The notes under the pieces are model-generated. The model saw only the letters and a list, made by a program, of their open reading frames with translations, had not been told where the DNA came from and ran no database searches. Shown one piece after another: positions 32,282 to 40,795 of a stretch of 64,000 bases of DNA; within the stretch, counting starts at the first letter, position 1, and each line of letters starts with the position of its first letter. The position numbers were made by a program, and so were the translations under genes. Origin of the DNA: an uncultured Bacilli bacterium (GTDB taxonomy: Bacteria; Bacillota_I; Bacilli_A; RF39; UBA660); the NCBI GenBank assembly GCA_934096805.1, contig CAKOMW010000002.1, positions 124,001 to 188,000 on the forward strand, in the 5' to 3' direction.

Positions 32282-33223
32282 ATGAATCTTATTGGTGATA
32301 AGAAAGCTGTTTTAGATAAAGCTATGTCTAAAAATGATGCTTATGAACTTGAAGATAGATATGATGGTTATAAAATACCAATTGTATCAGATGCAATGTT
32401 TAGAACAATGTTTTATAATGAATCAAGAAAGAAATATGGATGCTATTTAATTGCACTTCTACTAAAGAAAGACTTTAATGAAATCTATAATAATACTACT
32501 TTAATAAAAGCTAATATAGATGAAGAAAAAGAAAATAAATCTAGAAAGACAGTAGACTATTTATGTAGAATAGATGATGTAGTAGTCAATGTAGAAATGA
32601 ATAAAAATGCATCCAAGACAAGTTTAGCAAGAAATCTAGGTTATATGTTTTCATTATATAATGGTGGAATGACTAAAGGAGATGATTATTTCTTTGAAAC
32701 TTGTATTCAAATTAACATAAATAACTTTACATTTCAAGATAAAAACGAAGTATTAGATGAGTATATGATAGTTAATCTAAAAGACAGTGAAGAAGTGTAT
32801 ACAAATAAAATACATATTTATAATATTTACTTGCCAAATATAAGAAAAAAAGATTATAATAGTCTTGAGGAATATGAGAAGTTATTATTAGTATTTAATG
32901 AAAATGATAATAATATTCTTAATGAATTGAGTAAGGGTGATAAGATTATGAAAGAATATATTGATGATTCTAGAAAAGCAAGTGAACAAGATGAAGTAAT
33001 AGGCATGTATGACAAAGAGTTGCACGAAGAAAGATTAAGAAAATCAGAGTTAAGAGAAGCTAATGAGAATGGAATACAGCAAGGAATACAACAAGGTCGT
33101 AGCGAAGGCATCAAAGAAGGTATCGAGAAAACTGCCCTTAACATGATTCAAAAAAACATTGATTTAAACATCATCTCAGAATGCACAGGTCTTTCATTAG
33201 ATGAACTAAACAAATTGAAATAG
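32282..33223 (+). CDS. Rpn family PD-(D/E)XK nuclease/putative transposase
   Basis: The 313-aa protein belongs to the recombination-promoting nuclease family once annotated as PD-(D/E)XK transposases. The nuclease core is KTVDYLCRI followed by VVNVEMNKN, giving the Asp and Glu-x-Asn/Lys of the fold; YKIPIVSDAMF and NLGYMFSLY are further family blocks. Start ATG 32282 follows AAGGAGGG; the longer frame upstream overlaps the promoter. From 32948 an internal AAGGGTGAT-ATG could give a 91-aa C-terminal product. The C-terminus has a Gln/Gly pattern (GIQQGIQQGRSEG). Members cut DNA and some act in phage defence; which applies here is open. Confidence 0.88.
   Translation: MNLIGDKKAVLDKAMSKNDAYELEDRYDGYKIPIVSDAMFRTMFYNESRKKYGCYLIALLLKKDFNEIYNNTTLIKANIDEEKENKSRKTVDYLCRIDDVVVNVEMNKNASKTSLARNLGYMFSLYNGGMTKGDDYFFETCIQININNFTFQDKNEVLDEYMIVNLKDSEEVYTNKIHIYNIYLPNIRKKDYNSLEEYEKLLLVFNENDNNILNELSKGDKIMKEYIDDSRKASEQDEVIGMYDKELHEERLRKSELREANENGIQQGIQQGRSEGIKEGIEKTALNMIQKNIDLNIISECTGLSLDELNKLK
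32948..33223 (+). CDS. candidate intragenic RpnS-like small protein (91 aa)
   Basis: In-frame internal start in element C: AGTAAGGGTGATAAGATT then ATG, with AAGGGTGAT spaced 6 bases from it, a good anti-SD match. The same site occurs in elements A, B, D and E although the codons around it vary. Product is acidic and helical (MKEYIDDSRKASEQDEV...). Small proteins from the same place in enteric rpn genes inhibit the nuclease; expression here is inferred. Confidence 0.5.
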   Translation: MKEYIDDSRKASEQDEVIGMYDKELHEERLRKSELREANENGIQQGIQQGRSEGIKEGIEKTALNMIQKNIDLNIISECTGLSLDELNKLK

Positions 33224-33272
33224 ATTAATTTCTATTTCTTTTTACTTGCTTATTAAATGTTTTATCAAAGTA

Positions 33273-34568
33273 TTACTTCTGCTTCAAATTCTTTTTAATA
33301 ATCAAATACTGATATGTTGTAATAAATAGGAACTGTAACAAATAAGCAATTAATAAAGCATACATATTTATATTTAGGAATAAGAGTAAGAACAAAACAA
33401 TATTTTTGATAATATTACTAAACAAATTAGAGTACATAACGTTTTTACTCTTATTCATAGCTAAAAGAGCAGTAGCAAGTGGTCCTTGCACATATGATAT
33501 TAAAAATATTATACAAGCTAGAAATAAATAATTAAGACCAATACTTTCATTGAATAAAAGCCTCATTATTGTATCTGGAAATATAAGCAATATTATTGAA
33601 CATGGTATACCTATAAGTAAACTAAAAGATATTCCTTGAATAATTTTACGTTTAATTGCTTTATAGTTCTTTTCTTCATTATACTTAGTAAGAGTAGGGA
33701 GTAATGCATTACTAATCGCACCACTAAAGAAACAAGGGAGAGTTACCATAGGTATAACATACCCTGTTATGATACCATATTCTGATGTTATATATGAATT
33801 GCTATAACCTAACTTCAGAAGAACAAACGTAATAATAATAGGTTCTAGAAACATACTAAGAGAAGATATTAATCTACCAGCAGTCGTAGGAATAGAAATG
33901 CTCATTAAATCCCTCATGTCATTAGGATCAATTATAATATCACTTTTATGAATAGTTACTTTTTTAGGCAAAAATAGAAATAATATAAATATTGAAGCTA
34001 ACTCACTTATAACATTATACAAAACAATACCACTTATACACACTATTAAACCATACTGTAATAAATAAGGAGTTATTACAATAGTTATAATAATTCTTAC
34101 AATCTGTTCAAATAAATTAGAAATAGTATGAGGGACCATTCTTTCTTTACCAAAAAAATATCCTCTAGCAATACTAGATAAAGTAATAAAAGGAAGAGTA
34201 AAACTTATACATAATATAGGATAATATAAATCTTTATTAGCAAGTAAATTATTACTAATAAAAGGACTTAATACTATTAATACTAAAATAATAAATATAT
34301 CAAATAAAATAGCTATAGGTATAATACCAAAGACTATTTTTTTATTATTTCTTTTGTTTTCAGATACAAGTTTGCTAATAGCAATAGGTAAGCTTAAAGT
34401 ACATATTGTAATAAATAATGTAAAAGTAGGCATTATCATCATATAAAGACCTATTCCTTCAACACCAATATATCTAGTAGTTATAATTCTAATTACTAAA
34501 GATAATATTTTAGTAATAAAACCACCAATAATAAGAATAATTGTAGACTTAATAAACTTATCTTTCAT
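33273..34568 (-). CDS. spoVB: SpoVB-like lipid flippase (MOP superfamily)
   Basis: A 431-aa membrane protein with about 12-14 hydrophobic helices and the start FIKSTIILIIGGFITKILSLVIRI, typical of the SpoVB/MurJ-like polysaccharide transporter branch. SpoVB and relatives flip lipid-linked cell-wall precursors and are needed for spore cortex in B. subtilis. Further family marks are RGYFFGKERMVP and PLATALLAM. It runs convergently to the Rpn element. The symbol is given by family resemblance; YabM/YtgP-type paralogs cannot be excluded. Confidence 0.75.
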   Translation of the reverse strand: MKDKFIKSTIILIIGGFITKILSLVIRIITTRYIGVEGIGLYMMIMPTFTLFITICTLSLPIAISKLVSENKRNNKKIVFGIIPIAILFDIFIILVLIVLSPFISNNLLANKDLYYPILCISFTLPFITLSSIARGYFFGKERMVPHTISNLFEQIVRIIITIVITPYLLQYGLIVCISGIVLYNVISELASIFILFLFLPKKVTIHKSDIIIDPNDMRDLMSISIPTTAGRLISSLSMFLEPIIITFVLLKLGYSNSYITSEYGIITGYVIPMVTLPCFFSGAISNALLPTLTKYNEEKNYKAIKRKIIQGISFSLLIGIPCSIILLIFPDTIMRLLFNESIGLNYLFLACIIFLISYVQGPLATALLAMNKSKNVMYSNLFSNIIKNIVLFLLLFLNINMYALLIAYLLQFLFITTYQYLIIKKNLKQK

Positions 34569-34656
34569 AATAAATTAATATGAAATCAAAAAGATAACTT
34601 GCTAAAATATTGAAAATATGTTAAATTAGTTATAGATAATAATGAGGTGTTTTTGT

Positions 34657-36840
34657 ATGGAAGAAAAAAATAAAACAAATGATATAAAAAAGAAAAAAAT
34701 AATTAAAATAACACTATATACTTTATGTTTAATATTAATACTAGCAATAGGGTCTTTTGCAGTTTATACTGCTAATGTACCAGGTACTGCTTTAAATAAA
34801 CTTTTAGTGGCATCACCTGATTTTAAATTTAATTTTACTGAGTCCAATAGTGTTACTCTAAATAATCCAAAAAATAGTGATAAACAAGACTTTAGTTTTA
34901 ATGTAAAAGGTTCATCTAAAGAGACTAATTATATGTTTGATATAGACTATAGTATTTATTTAATAATAAACAAAGATAATACTATATCAAATGATAAAGT
35001 ATATGTTCAGTTATTTGATAAAGATAATAAAAAGATAACTGAGGCAACAACAATAAGTAATTTAACTAAAGTAGAAAATAAAGATAATGAGTATGTATTA
35101 AAAACAAATAATATGATACTAAGTAATCAAACAAAAACAGACAACTATATCTTAAAATATTGGTATAATTCTAATAAAGAAATAGAATACACCAAAGATA
35201 ATACTAGTCAAACAGGAACATATAAAAACAATGGAATATTTAATATGACAGTTAATGTTTCAATGAATAAGTTTGACTATGGAAAAGTAGAAAGCTTAAG
35301 TATAACAACAGCACCAACAAAAACAGTATATAATGTTGGAGAAACATTCGACCCAACAGGAATGATAATACAAGCAACACTTAATAATAATACAACCAAG
35401 AGTATAACAGATACAAATGATTTAAAAATAAATCCAAATACAACTTTAACAGCATCAGATACATCAATCACAATAACATATGCAAATAAAACAGCTACAC
35501 AAGCTATTAAAGTTATAGATTTAAGTAAAGATACAAGTGGAGCAAATGCACCAGTTCTTACAAGTAATATGATACCAGTATATTATGATGACACAAATAA
35601 TGTATGGAAAAAAGCAGACTCTACTAATAAGGATAGTTCTGCTATTTGGTATAATTATGATTATAAAATGTGGGCAAATGCTGTGACTGTTACAGATACA
35701 AATAGAAGTACTTATCTAAATGCAAATGCAGGTACAGAAATAAATATAAATGATATAAATACAATGTGGGTATGGATACCAAGGTATACTTATACATATT
35801 TAAATACAAATACACCACAAGAGATAGGTATTAAGTTTGAAAATGGAACAGAAAGTACAGGTACAATAAAGTGTACTGATAATGTATCAGGAAGTGGCAC
35901 AACATCACAAACATGTACAGATAGTAAAAACGGAAGTTTAAAAGTAGGAACAAGTACATATACCCATCCAGCATTTACATTTGGAGATAAAGAACTAACA
36001 GGATTATGGGTAGGTAAGTTTGAGAGTAGTGCAACAACAATACCAACAAGTACTTCAACAACAGAATCTACAGTAATAATAAAACCAAATGTACAATCAT
36101 TAAGATATAAAGCAGTATCATATTTCTTTCGCGATGCCCGACAAATGGAGAAAGCAAATAATGTATATGGTTTTCCGCAAAGAATTAGTACATCATTTAA
36201 TTGGAATGGAGAATTAATTGGAGATACAAATAATATAGATATACATATGATGAAGAATACAGAATGGGGAGCAGTAACATATCTATCACATAGTAAGTAT
36301 GGAATAAATAAAGAAATAGCATTAAATAGTAATAGTTTATATACAACAGGATGTGGACCTCAATCAAGTGGTTCAACATCATCAGGTTCAACATGTAATG
36401 CATATAATACAGAATTAGGACAAACATCAAGTACAACAGGAAACGTATATGGTGTGTATGATATGAGTGGAGGTTCCTATGAATATACAATGGGCAATAT
36501 GGTAAACTCTTCTAATCAGTTCTATGCATCAAATGCAAGTAATTGGAGTACAACAACATATCCATTATTAAAGTACTATGATAGTTATACATATAATACA
36601 AGTTATACAACATATACAAGAGGAAGATTAGGAGATGCAACAGTAGAAATGGCACCAACAGGAAACACAGGCAATTGGTATTCAGATTACGTCAACTTTC
36701 CGTACTCGTTCAACTCTTGGTTCGAACGTGGGGGCACCTTCGTTAATGGTACGAATGCGGGGGCTTTCAACTTCGGCAACAACAATGGTAATGCGACCAA
36801 TTACTACTCGTTTCGCGTTTCTCTTGGCGCTCTGGACTGA
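34657..36840 (+). CDS. large surface protein with Ig-like and FGE/C-type-lectin domain ending in a variable region (putative DGR target)
   Basis: The 727-aa exported protein has a basic start, one hydrophobic helix (about 18-38) ending AVYTAN, a TasA-like domain, an Ig-like module (near 210-290, SITTAPTKTVYNVGETFDPTG) and a formylglycine-enzyme/C-type-lectin-like domain (WVWIPRYTYTY, WGAVTYLSHSKYG, GVYDMSGGSYEYTMG). The chain ends RGGTFVNGTNAGAFNFGNN then SFRVSLGALD, which is the usual form of a DGR-diversified lectin end. The last 150 bases are about half GC. ATG 34657 follows GAGGTG; 34642 lies at that site. Hairpins right after the gene support the DGR reading. Confidence 0.85.
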   Translation: MEEKNKTNDIKKKKIIKITLYTLCLILILAIGSFAVYTANVPGTALNKLLVASPDFKFNFTESNSVTLNNPKNSDKQDFSFNVKGSSKETNYMFDIDYSIYLIINKDNTISNDKVYVQLFDKDNKKITEATTISNLTKVENKDNEYVLKTNNMILSNQTKTDNYILKYWYNSNKEIEYTKDNTSQTGTYKNNGIFNMTVNVSMNKFDYGKVESLSITTAPTKTVYNVGETFDPTGMIIQATLNNNTTKSITDTNDLKINPNTTLTASDTSITITYANKTATQAIKVIDLSKDTSGANAPVLTSNMIPVYYDDTNNVWKKADSTNKDSSAIWYNYDYKMWANAVTVTDTNRSTYLNANAGTEININDINTMWVWIPRYTYTYLNTNTPQEIGIKFENGTESTGTIKCTDNVSGSGTTSQTCTDSKNGSLKVGTSTYTHPAFTFGDKELTGLWVGKFESSATTIPTSTSTTESTVIIKPNVQSLRYKAVSYFFRDARQMEKANNVYGFPQRISTSFNWNGELIGDTNNIDIHMMKNTEWGAVTYLSHSKYGINKEIALNSNSLYTTGCGPQSSGSTSSGSTCNAYNTELGQTSSTTGNVYGVYDMSGGSYEYTMGNMVNSSNQFYASNASNWSTTTYPLLKYYDSYTYNTSYTTYTRGRLGDATVEMAPTGNTGNWYSDYVNFPYSFNSWFERGGTFVNGTNAGAFNFGNNNGNATNYYSFRVSLGALD
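36691..36837 (+). other. putative DGR variable region 3
   Basis: Bases 36721-36840 contain 61 G+C of 120 against a very AT-rich gene body. The encoded segment is dominated by Asn, Ser, Tyr, Thr, Phe and Gly at alternating positions inside the RGG...AGxF...SFRVSL frame, as in DGR-varied C-type lectins. It ends directly at a hairpin. Confidence 0.7.
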
Positions 36841-36851
36841 CGAAGTCAGTC
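36835..36851 (+). other. perfect hairpin at the end of variable region 3
   Basis: GACTGAC-GAA-GTCAGTC: a 7-bp perfect stem with a 3-base loop that spans the TGA stop (36838-36840). Position, size and GAA-type loop resemble the DNA hairpin that DGRs need just downstream of the target. Confidence 0.75.
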
Positions 36852-36926
36852 AACTCTGTGGGTAGGAAGATGATTGAATTGGTCATTTCTTTCGAATTAT
36901 AATGTTTGTGACCAAGCAACGTTGGT

Positions 36927-36975
36927 GTCAGTTCGGGCTCTGTTTTCCCCGAACTGACCCTGTTCGAAGAACAGG
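36927..36975. other. tandem GC-rich hairpins downstream of variable region 3
   Basis: GTCAGTTCGGG pairs perfectly with CCCGAACTGAC (36927-36937 with 36948-36958, 10-base loop). Directly after it CCTGTTC-GAA-GAACAGG (36959-36975) repeats the 7-bp stem/GAA loop design of 36835-36851. Neither is followed by a T run, so a terminator is unlikely. Confidence 0.7.
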
Positions 36976-37027
36976 CAGTGCATAAAATAAGATATGTGAA
37001 AATAAAAAGAAGAGGTATGAGGGTTAT

Positions 37028-37057
37028 ACTTTTGGTTTCCTTTAGGGAACCAAAAGT
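37028..37057. other. 13-bp hairpin of unknown role
   Basis: ACTTTTGGTTTCC pairs with GGGAACCAAAAGT (one wobble) around TTTA. No T run follows. It is the fourth hairpin in the 386-bp gap 36841-37226, which holds no gene. Confidence 0.6.
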
Positions 37058-37119
37058 TGGTTGAATTTTGTTCTTTGGAGTCTTTTGATTTTATAAAGCT
37101 TATCGAAAATAATAATTGA

Positions 37120-37152
37120 GGATTATGTTATATTGGACATAATTCTTTTTTT
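37120..37152 (+). terminator. rho-independent terminator
   Basis: GGATTATGT pairs with ACATAATTC around an 8-base loop and is followed by seven T. It is the likely end of the surface-protein transcript. Confidence 0.8.
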
Positions 37153-37226
37153 AGTTCCTTTATGAAAATAATCTTCACTAATAAAAAAATAATACAATAT
37201 CTTATTTAAAATACATATAATTAATT

Positions 37227-38153
37227 ATGAAATATAAGTATCTTTTTTTTGTTCTTATTTTAAGTATAATTATATATTTTATTTATAATACATCTGGTTT
37301 TTATATAGGTCTTTTTAATATCTTAAAACAAATTATTATTCCTATATTATTATCTTTCTTTTTTGCTTTTAGTTTTTATCCATTATATAAATTACTATGT
37401 AATAAAATAAATAGATATTTATCATTATCTATTATTTTAATAAGTGTACTTTTTATATTTTTTTTAATGTTTTATTATTCATTTCCTCTTATATATGATG
37501 AATTTATTATATTAATTGATTATTTTGATATAAAGATTATTAATTATATATATGATTATATAAATATAAATTTTATTACTAAGTCTATTGGTTTATTTAC
37601 TAGTTTTATATTTGTTTTATTTCTTACTTTTTATTTTTTATTTTATTTTGATAGAATTATTCTTTTTATCAAGAGTTTATTTAAGTCTAAGTATTATAAT
37701 TTATTATCTAATATTTATGATGATTTAAATAATTATTTTAAAGGTTTTTATCTTCTTATGTTTATAGAAATAATAGAATATTTAATAATATATTATGTAA
37801 TAGGGCATCCACTTTTTTTAATTCTTGCAGTTTTAAGTGGAGTAACTAGTATTGTTCCTTATATTGGTGCTTTACTAACTAATTTAATTGCTCTTATTAC
37901 TAGTTTATCGATATCAAAAGAATTATTTATTTTAACTGCTATTAGTATGATAGTAGTGCCAATATTAAACAACTATTTAGTGGAAGTAAAAATATACTCA
38001 AATAAGGTTAAATTACCTGTTATAGGTATAATTGTGTCTATGGTTGTTTTTAGTGCTATATTCGGGGTATATGGGGTAATATTCTGTATACCAATGTATA
38101 TAGTATTTAAAAATATATTTAATTTTCTTTATTCTGGAAATAACCATTTATAA
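37227..38153 (+). CDS. AI-2E family transporter
   Basis: A 308-aa membrane protein with about eight helices of the PerM/YtvI-like AI-2E family. It shows the characteristic GVTSIVPYIGALLTN motif near residue 210 and VVPILNNYLVEVKIYSNKVKLPV toward the end (the family's PxLxxxIvxPki segment). Members export diverse solutes and some are Na+(Li+)/H+ antiporters; YtvI sits near sporulation loci in Bacillus. The substrate is unknown. The gene end overlaps the convergent UPF0316 gene by 35 bases. Confidence 0.82.
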   Translation: MKYKYLFFVLILSIIIYFIYNTSGFYIGLFNILKQIIIPILLSFFFAFSFYPLYKLLCNKINRYLSLSIILISVLFIFFLMFYYSFPLIYDEFIILIDYFDIKIINYIYDYININFITKSIGLFTSFIFVLFLTFYFLFYFDRIILFIKSLFKSKYYNLLSNIYDDLNNYFKGFYLLMFIEIIEYLIIYYVIGHPLFLILAVLSGVTSIVPYIGALLTNLIALITSLSISKELFILTAISMIVVPILNNYLVEVKIYSNKVKLPVIGIIVSMVVFSAIFGVYGVIFCIPMYIVFKNIFNFLYSGNNHL

Positions 38154-38652
38154 CCATTTTACTTTCATTAACAACAATAAATGCTTCTTTATCAAATCTT
38201 CTAATTAATCTATTTAAACTACTTAAATTATTTTTATCAGTTTCAATGAATAATAAGTTCATATCTCTTTTTTTAGTATTACCTTTAATATCCATAATTG
38301 ATACAGCATATCCTTTTTCATATAATCTAGATAACATATCTGGATAGGCTTCATCTGTTATTACTTGAACAGTATAGTTTCCTTTTATAAAATGAGCAGA
38401 TATTAATCCACCAACATAAGTACCACTGGCGAAACCTAAGGCATAGCTAATTCCTATTAAAATACTAGAACTATCAGTATTAATAGCTTCTTTTACTACT
38501 AGAAACCATATTAATACTTCAAAAAAACCTATTATACTAGCATCTCTATAATTACCTTTTACTGTTACTAATGTTCTAAAAGTACCAAGCGAAACATCAA
38601 GTACTCTTGCCAAAAATATTTTAAAACATAATAAAAACATAATAATCACCAT
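38119..38652 (-). CDS. UPF0316/DUF2179 membrane protein
   Basis: A 177-aa protein with three N-terminal membrane helices (ARVLDVSLGTFRTL, LIWFLVVKEAI, YALGFASGTYVGGLI) and a cytoplasmic DUF2179 domain (VQVITDEAYPDMLSRLYEKGYAVS...AFIVVNESKMVINGYF). It matches Bacillus YebE (UPF0316) in layout and length. DUF2179 domains bind nucleotides in some relatives, but no function is established. ATG with GGTGATTAT upstream; its end runs into the convergent AI-2E gene. Confidence 0.85.
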   Translation of the reverse strand: MVIIMFLLCFKIFLARVLDVSLGTFRTLVTVKGNYRDASIIGFFEVLIWFLVVKEAINTDSSSILIGISYALGFASGTYVGGLISAHFIKGNYTVQVITDEAYPDMLSRLYEKGYAVSIMDIKGNTKKRDMNLLFIETDKNNLSSLNRLIRRFDKEAFIVVNESKMVINGYFQNKEN

Positions 38653-38693
38653 TATTATGTTGTATAATTTTGAATTTTTTAAACTAAAAAGTA

Positions 38694-38789
38694 TTAATAT
38701 CCTAAATAAGATACTACAATTGCCACAGTTGAACCTAAAATAGCAATTAACATTATATATGTCATAATTTTTTGAAATTTCTTATTCAT
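38694..38789 (-). CDS. Prli42-like membrane miniprotein (31 aa)
   Basis: A 31-residue ORF (MNKKFQKIMTYIMLIAILG and onward to a Gly-Tyr end) with one membrane helix. GGAGGAAAT lies 4 bases before the ATG. The basic MNKK..K start, YxMLI core and length match the Prli42 (DUF4044) miniprotein that anchors the stressosome in Listeria and is found across Firmicutes. It is transcribed away from spoIIM and toward UPF0316. Confidence 0.7.
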   Translation of the reverse strand: MNKKFQKIMTYIMLIAILGSTVAIVVSYLGY

Positions 38790-38902
38790 AGCATTTCCTC
38801 CATGTAACAATTGTACCATTTCTTAAAACATATGTCAAAATTAATTGGTTACAATTTTTAATAAATAATAGTTTATTTAATAGAATTAATTAGGTGATTG
38901 TG

Positions 38903-39544
38903 ATGAAAATGAGATTAAAAAATAGTACTAAACGTTTTAAAAAATATAAAATAAACATAAAACTAACTAAAAAAAATATCTTTATATTTCTTATCTCATT
39001 CTTAATAATTAGTTTTATATGTGGTATAATATTTTACCTTTATTTAAATAATTCAGATAAAGATATAATAAATAAAAATATAAGTAATTACTTTGTCTTA
39101 AAAGATAGTTATAATTATGTTAATTTATTTTTTAAAAGTAGTTTTAATAACATAATAAATAGTTCAATTATATGGTTACTTGGTATTAGTGTAATAGGAA
39201 TAGTAGTAGTTCTTTTCATATTCTTTTCTTCATTTTTTAGTCTAGGATTTAGTATGAGTGCAATTATTGGTTTATATGGTGCCAAAGGAATCGGAGGATT
39301 ACTTTGCTATTTACTATTTTCTAGATGTTTATTTCTGATTAATATATTTATTCTTACTTTTTTTTCTATTAATATATCTATTAAAATATTTAAGATATGT
39401 TTTTTAAAGGATGAAATAAATATTAAAGAAGAAATAAAAAAATATTATAAAATACTTATTTTATCACTTTGTATAAGTATTATATGTAGCATTTTAGAAA
39501 TATTTGTAGATCCATTCATGATAAAACTATTTAACTTAATTTAA
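38903..39544 (+). CDS. spoIIM: SpoIIM-like stage II sporulation membrane protein
   Basis: A 213-aa protein with five or so hydrophobic helices. It resembles SpoIIM, part of the SpoIID-M-P machine that thins the septal wall during engulfment: helix near 30-50, a loop, then FFSSFFSLGFSMSAIIGLYGAKGIGGLL and a final helix near 190. Sequence conservation in this family is low, so the call rests on layout, the FSLGFS...GLxG..G segment and the sporulating host. ATG 38903 follows AGGTGATTG and is better than GTG/ATG 38894. Confidence 0.65.
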   Translation: MKMRLKNSTKRFKKYKINIKLTKKNIFIFLISFLIISFICGIIFYLYLNNSDKDIINKNISNYFVLKDSYNYVNLFFKSSFNNIINSSIIWLLGISVIGIVVVLFIFFSSFFSLGFSMSAIIGLYGAKGIGGLLCYLLFSRCLFLINIFILTFFSINISIKIFKICFLKDEINIKEEIKKYYKILILSLCISIICSILEIFVDPFMIKLFNLI

Positions 39545-39591
39545 ACTTTATTTTTATATGATTTTATAGTATAATTATGTCGGTGATACAA

Positions 39592-40695
39592 ATGAAACGA
39601 GTAGTAATAGGAATGTCTGGGGGAGTAGACTCATCAGTTGCTGCAATTATCCTAAAAAACAAAGGCTATGATGTAGTAGGACTTTTTATGAGAAACTGGG
39701 ATAGCTTAATAAACAATGATATAAAAGGGAATCCAACTCTAAATGAAAATATTTGCACTCAAGAGCAAGATTATAATGATGCTTTAAAAGTCTGTAAACA
39801 AATAGGTATAGAGTTACACAGAGTTGATTTTGTCAAAGAATACTGGGATTATGTCTTTACTTATTTTTTAGACGAATTAAAAAAGGGTAGGACTCCTAAC
39901 CCTGATGTTATGTGCAATAAATATATAAAGTTTGATTTATTTAAAAAAGAAGCCCTAAAACTAGGAGCAGATTACATTGCAACTGGTCACTATGCTAGAA
40001 TAATTGATAATAATCTCTATAAAGGAATAGATAAGAATAAAGACCAATCATATTTTCTAGCACAACTTTCTAAAGAACAACTAGAAAATGTTTTATTCCC
40101 AATTGGTGACTTAGAAAAACCTGAAGTTAGAAAGATTGCATTAGAATATGATTTAGTTACCGCGAAAAAGAAAGACTCTACAGGAATATGTTTTATTGGT
40201 GAAAGACATTTTAGAGAGTTCCTAAGCAACTATTTACCTAATCAACCAGGTAAAATTGTTAATATAGAAACTAATGAAGTACTTGGTAACCATATTGGAC
40301 TTATGCACTATACAATTGGACAGAGAAGGGGACTTAACGTCGGAGGAACTGAAGATAGGATGTTTGTTGTTGGTAAAAATTTAGATAAAAACGTTCTTTA
40401 TGTTGCAATCGGAGAAAACAACAAATATTTATACTCTGACAGTTGTATAATTGATAATTTAGTAATTAATTATGAAGAACAATTAGAAGAATGTAATGCA
40501 AAATTTCGTTATAGAAGCAATGATATAAAAGTAAAAATCAAAAAACTAGATAATGATAACTTATTAGTTTCTTATGATGATGTAAAATCAGTTACTCCAG
40601 GTCAAGTTTGTGCTTTATACATTGATGATAGATGTATCGGAAGCGGAATTATAAAAGAAGTCAGAAAAAATGGAAAGAAACTTTGGTATCTATAA
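39592..40695 (+). CDS. mnmA: tRNA 2-thiouridylase MnmA
   Basis: Thiolates U34 of tRNA-Lys/Glu/Gln at C2. The PP-loop GMSGGVDSS (residues 7-15) binds ATP. The two catalytic cysteines are in NPDVMCNKYIKF and in STGICFIGE, and ATGHYARI and IGQRRGLNVGG are further family motifs. 367 aa is standard. Start ATG 39592 follows CGGTGAT and gives MKRVVIGMSGG. It may draw sulfur from the SufS system seen at the left of the window or from another desulfurase. Confidence 0.95.
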   Translation: MKRVVIGMSGGVDSSVAAIILKNKGYDVVGLFMRNWDSLINNDIKGNPTLNENICTQEQDYNDALKVCKQIGIELHRVDFVKEYWDYVFTYFLDELKKGRTPNPDVMCNKYIKFDLFKKEALKLGADYIATGHYARIIDNNLYKGIDKNKDQSYFLAQLSKEQLENVLFPIGDLEKPEVRKIALEYDLVTAKKKDSTGICFIGERHFREFLSNYLPNQPGKIVNIETNEVLGNHIGLMHYTIGQRRGLNVGGTEDRMFVVGKNLDKNVLYVAIGENNKYLYSDSCIIDNLVINYEEQLEECNAKFRYRSNDIKVKIKKLDNDNLLVSYDDVKSVTPGQVCALYIDDRCIGSGIIKEVRKNGKKLWYL

Positions 40696-40728
40696 AAAGT
40701 CATTAATATTATAATGGCTTTTTACTTT
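40695..40728 (+). terminator. terminator of mnmA
   Basis: AAAGTCATTA pairs with TAATGGCTTT (one wobble) around ATATTA, followed by T5. Confidence 0.8.
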
Positions 40729-40736
40729 GCAACACT

Positions 40737-40774
40737 TGACATTTGTTGACACTGGTGTTAGAATTAAATTATAC
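40737..40774 (+). promoter_or_regulatory. promoter and possible operator of the HTH regulator gene
   Basis: TTGACA (40746-40751), 17 bp, TTATAC (40769-40774). Overlapping the -35 is TGACACTGGTGTTA, a near-palindrome (TRACAC..GTGTYA) well placed for self-repression. Confidence 0.55.
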
Positions 40775-40795
40775 AAAATAAGGAGGTTACTTTAT

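Larger units (their letters stand above)
32099..33243 (+). mobile_element. Rpn-type element C, complete
   Basis: Order from the 5' end: conserved AT-rich end (GTATAAGTTTTTTAAAT...), a long imperfect hairpin around CTTAAG (32151-32198) ending in a T run, promoter TTGCAT-17-TATATT (32231-32259), the nuclease gene and a 3' hairpin (GAAATAGA/TCTATTTC with T5) overlapping the stop. The 5' hairpin has the form of a terminator and would block transcription entering from the flank. No clear terminal inverted repeat or target duplication is visible here. Confidence 0.8.

Noticed and set aside
36927..36975. Rho-independent terminators after the 34657 gene
   Set aside because: Stems are strong but no T run follows; a proper terminator occurs later at 37120-37152.
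37028..37057. Transposon end or attachment site
   Set aside because: A single hairpin without a partner copy or integrase nearby; left as a structure of unknown role.
36841..37226. Template repeat of the DGR in the gap after the third variable gene
   Set aside because: The gap holds four hairpins but no segment similar to the variable region with A-rich codons, and no reverse transcriptase ORF adjoins.
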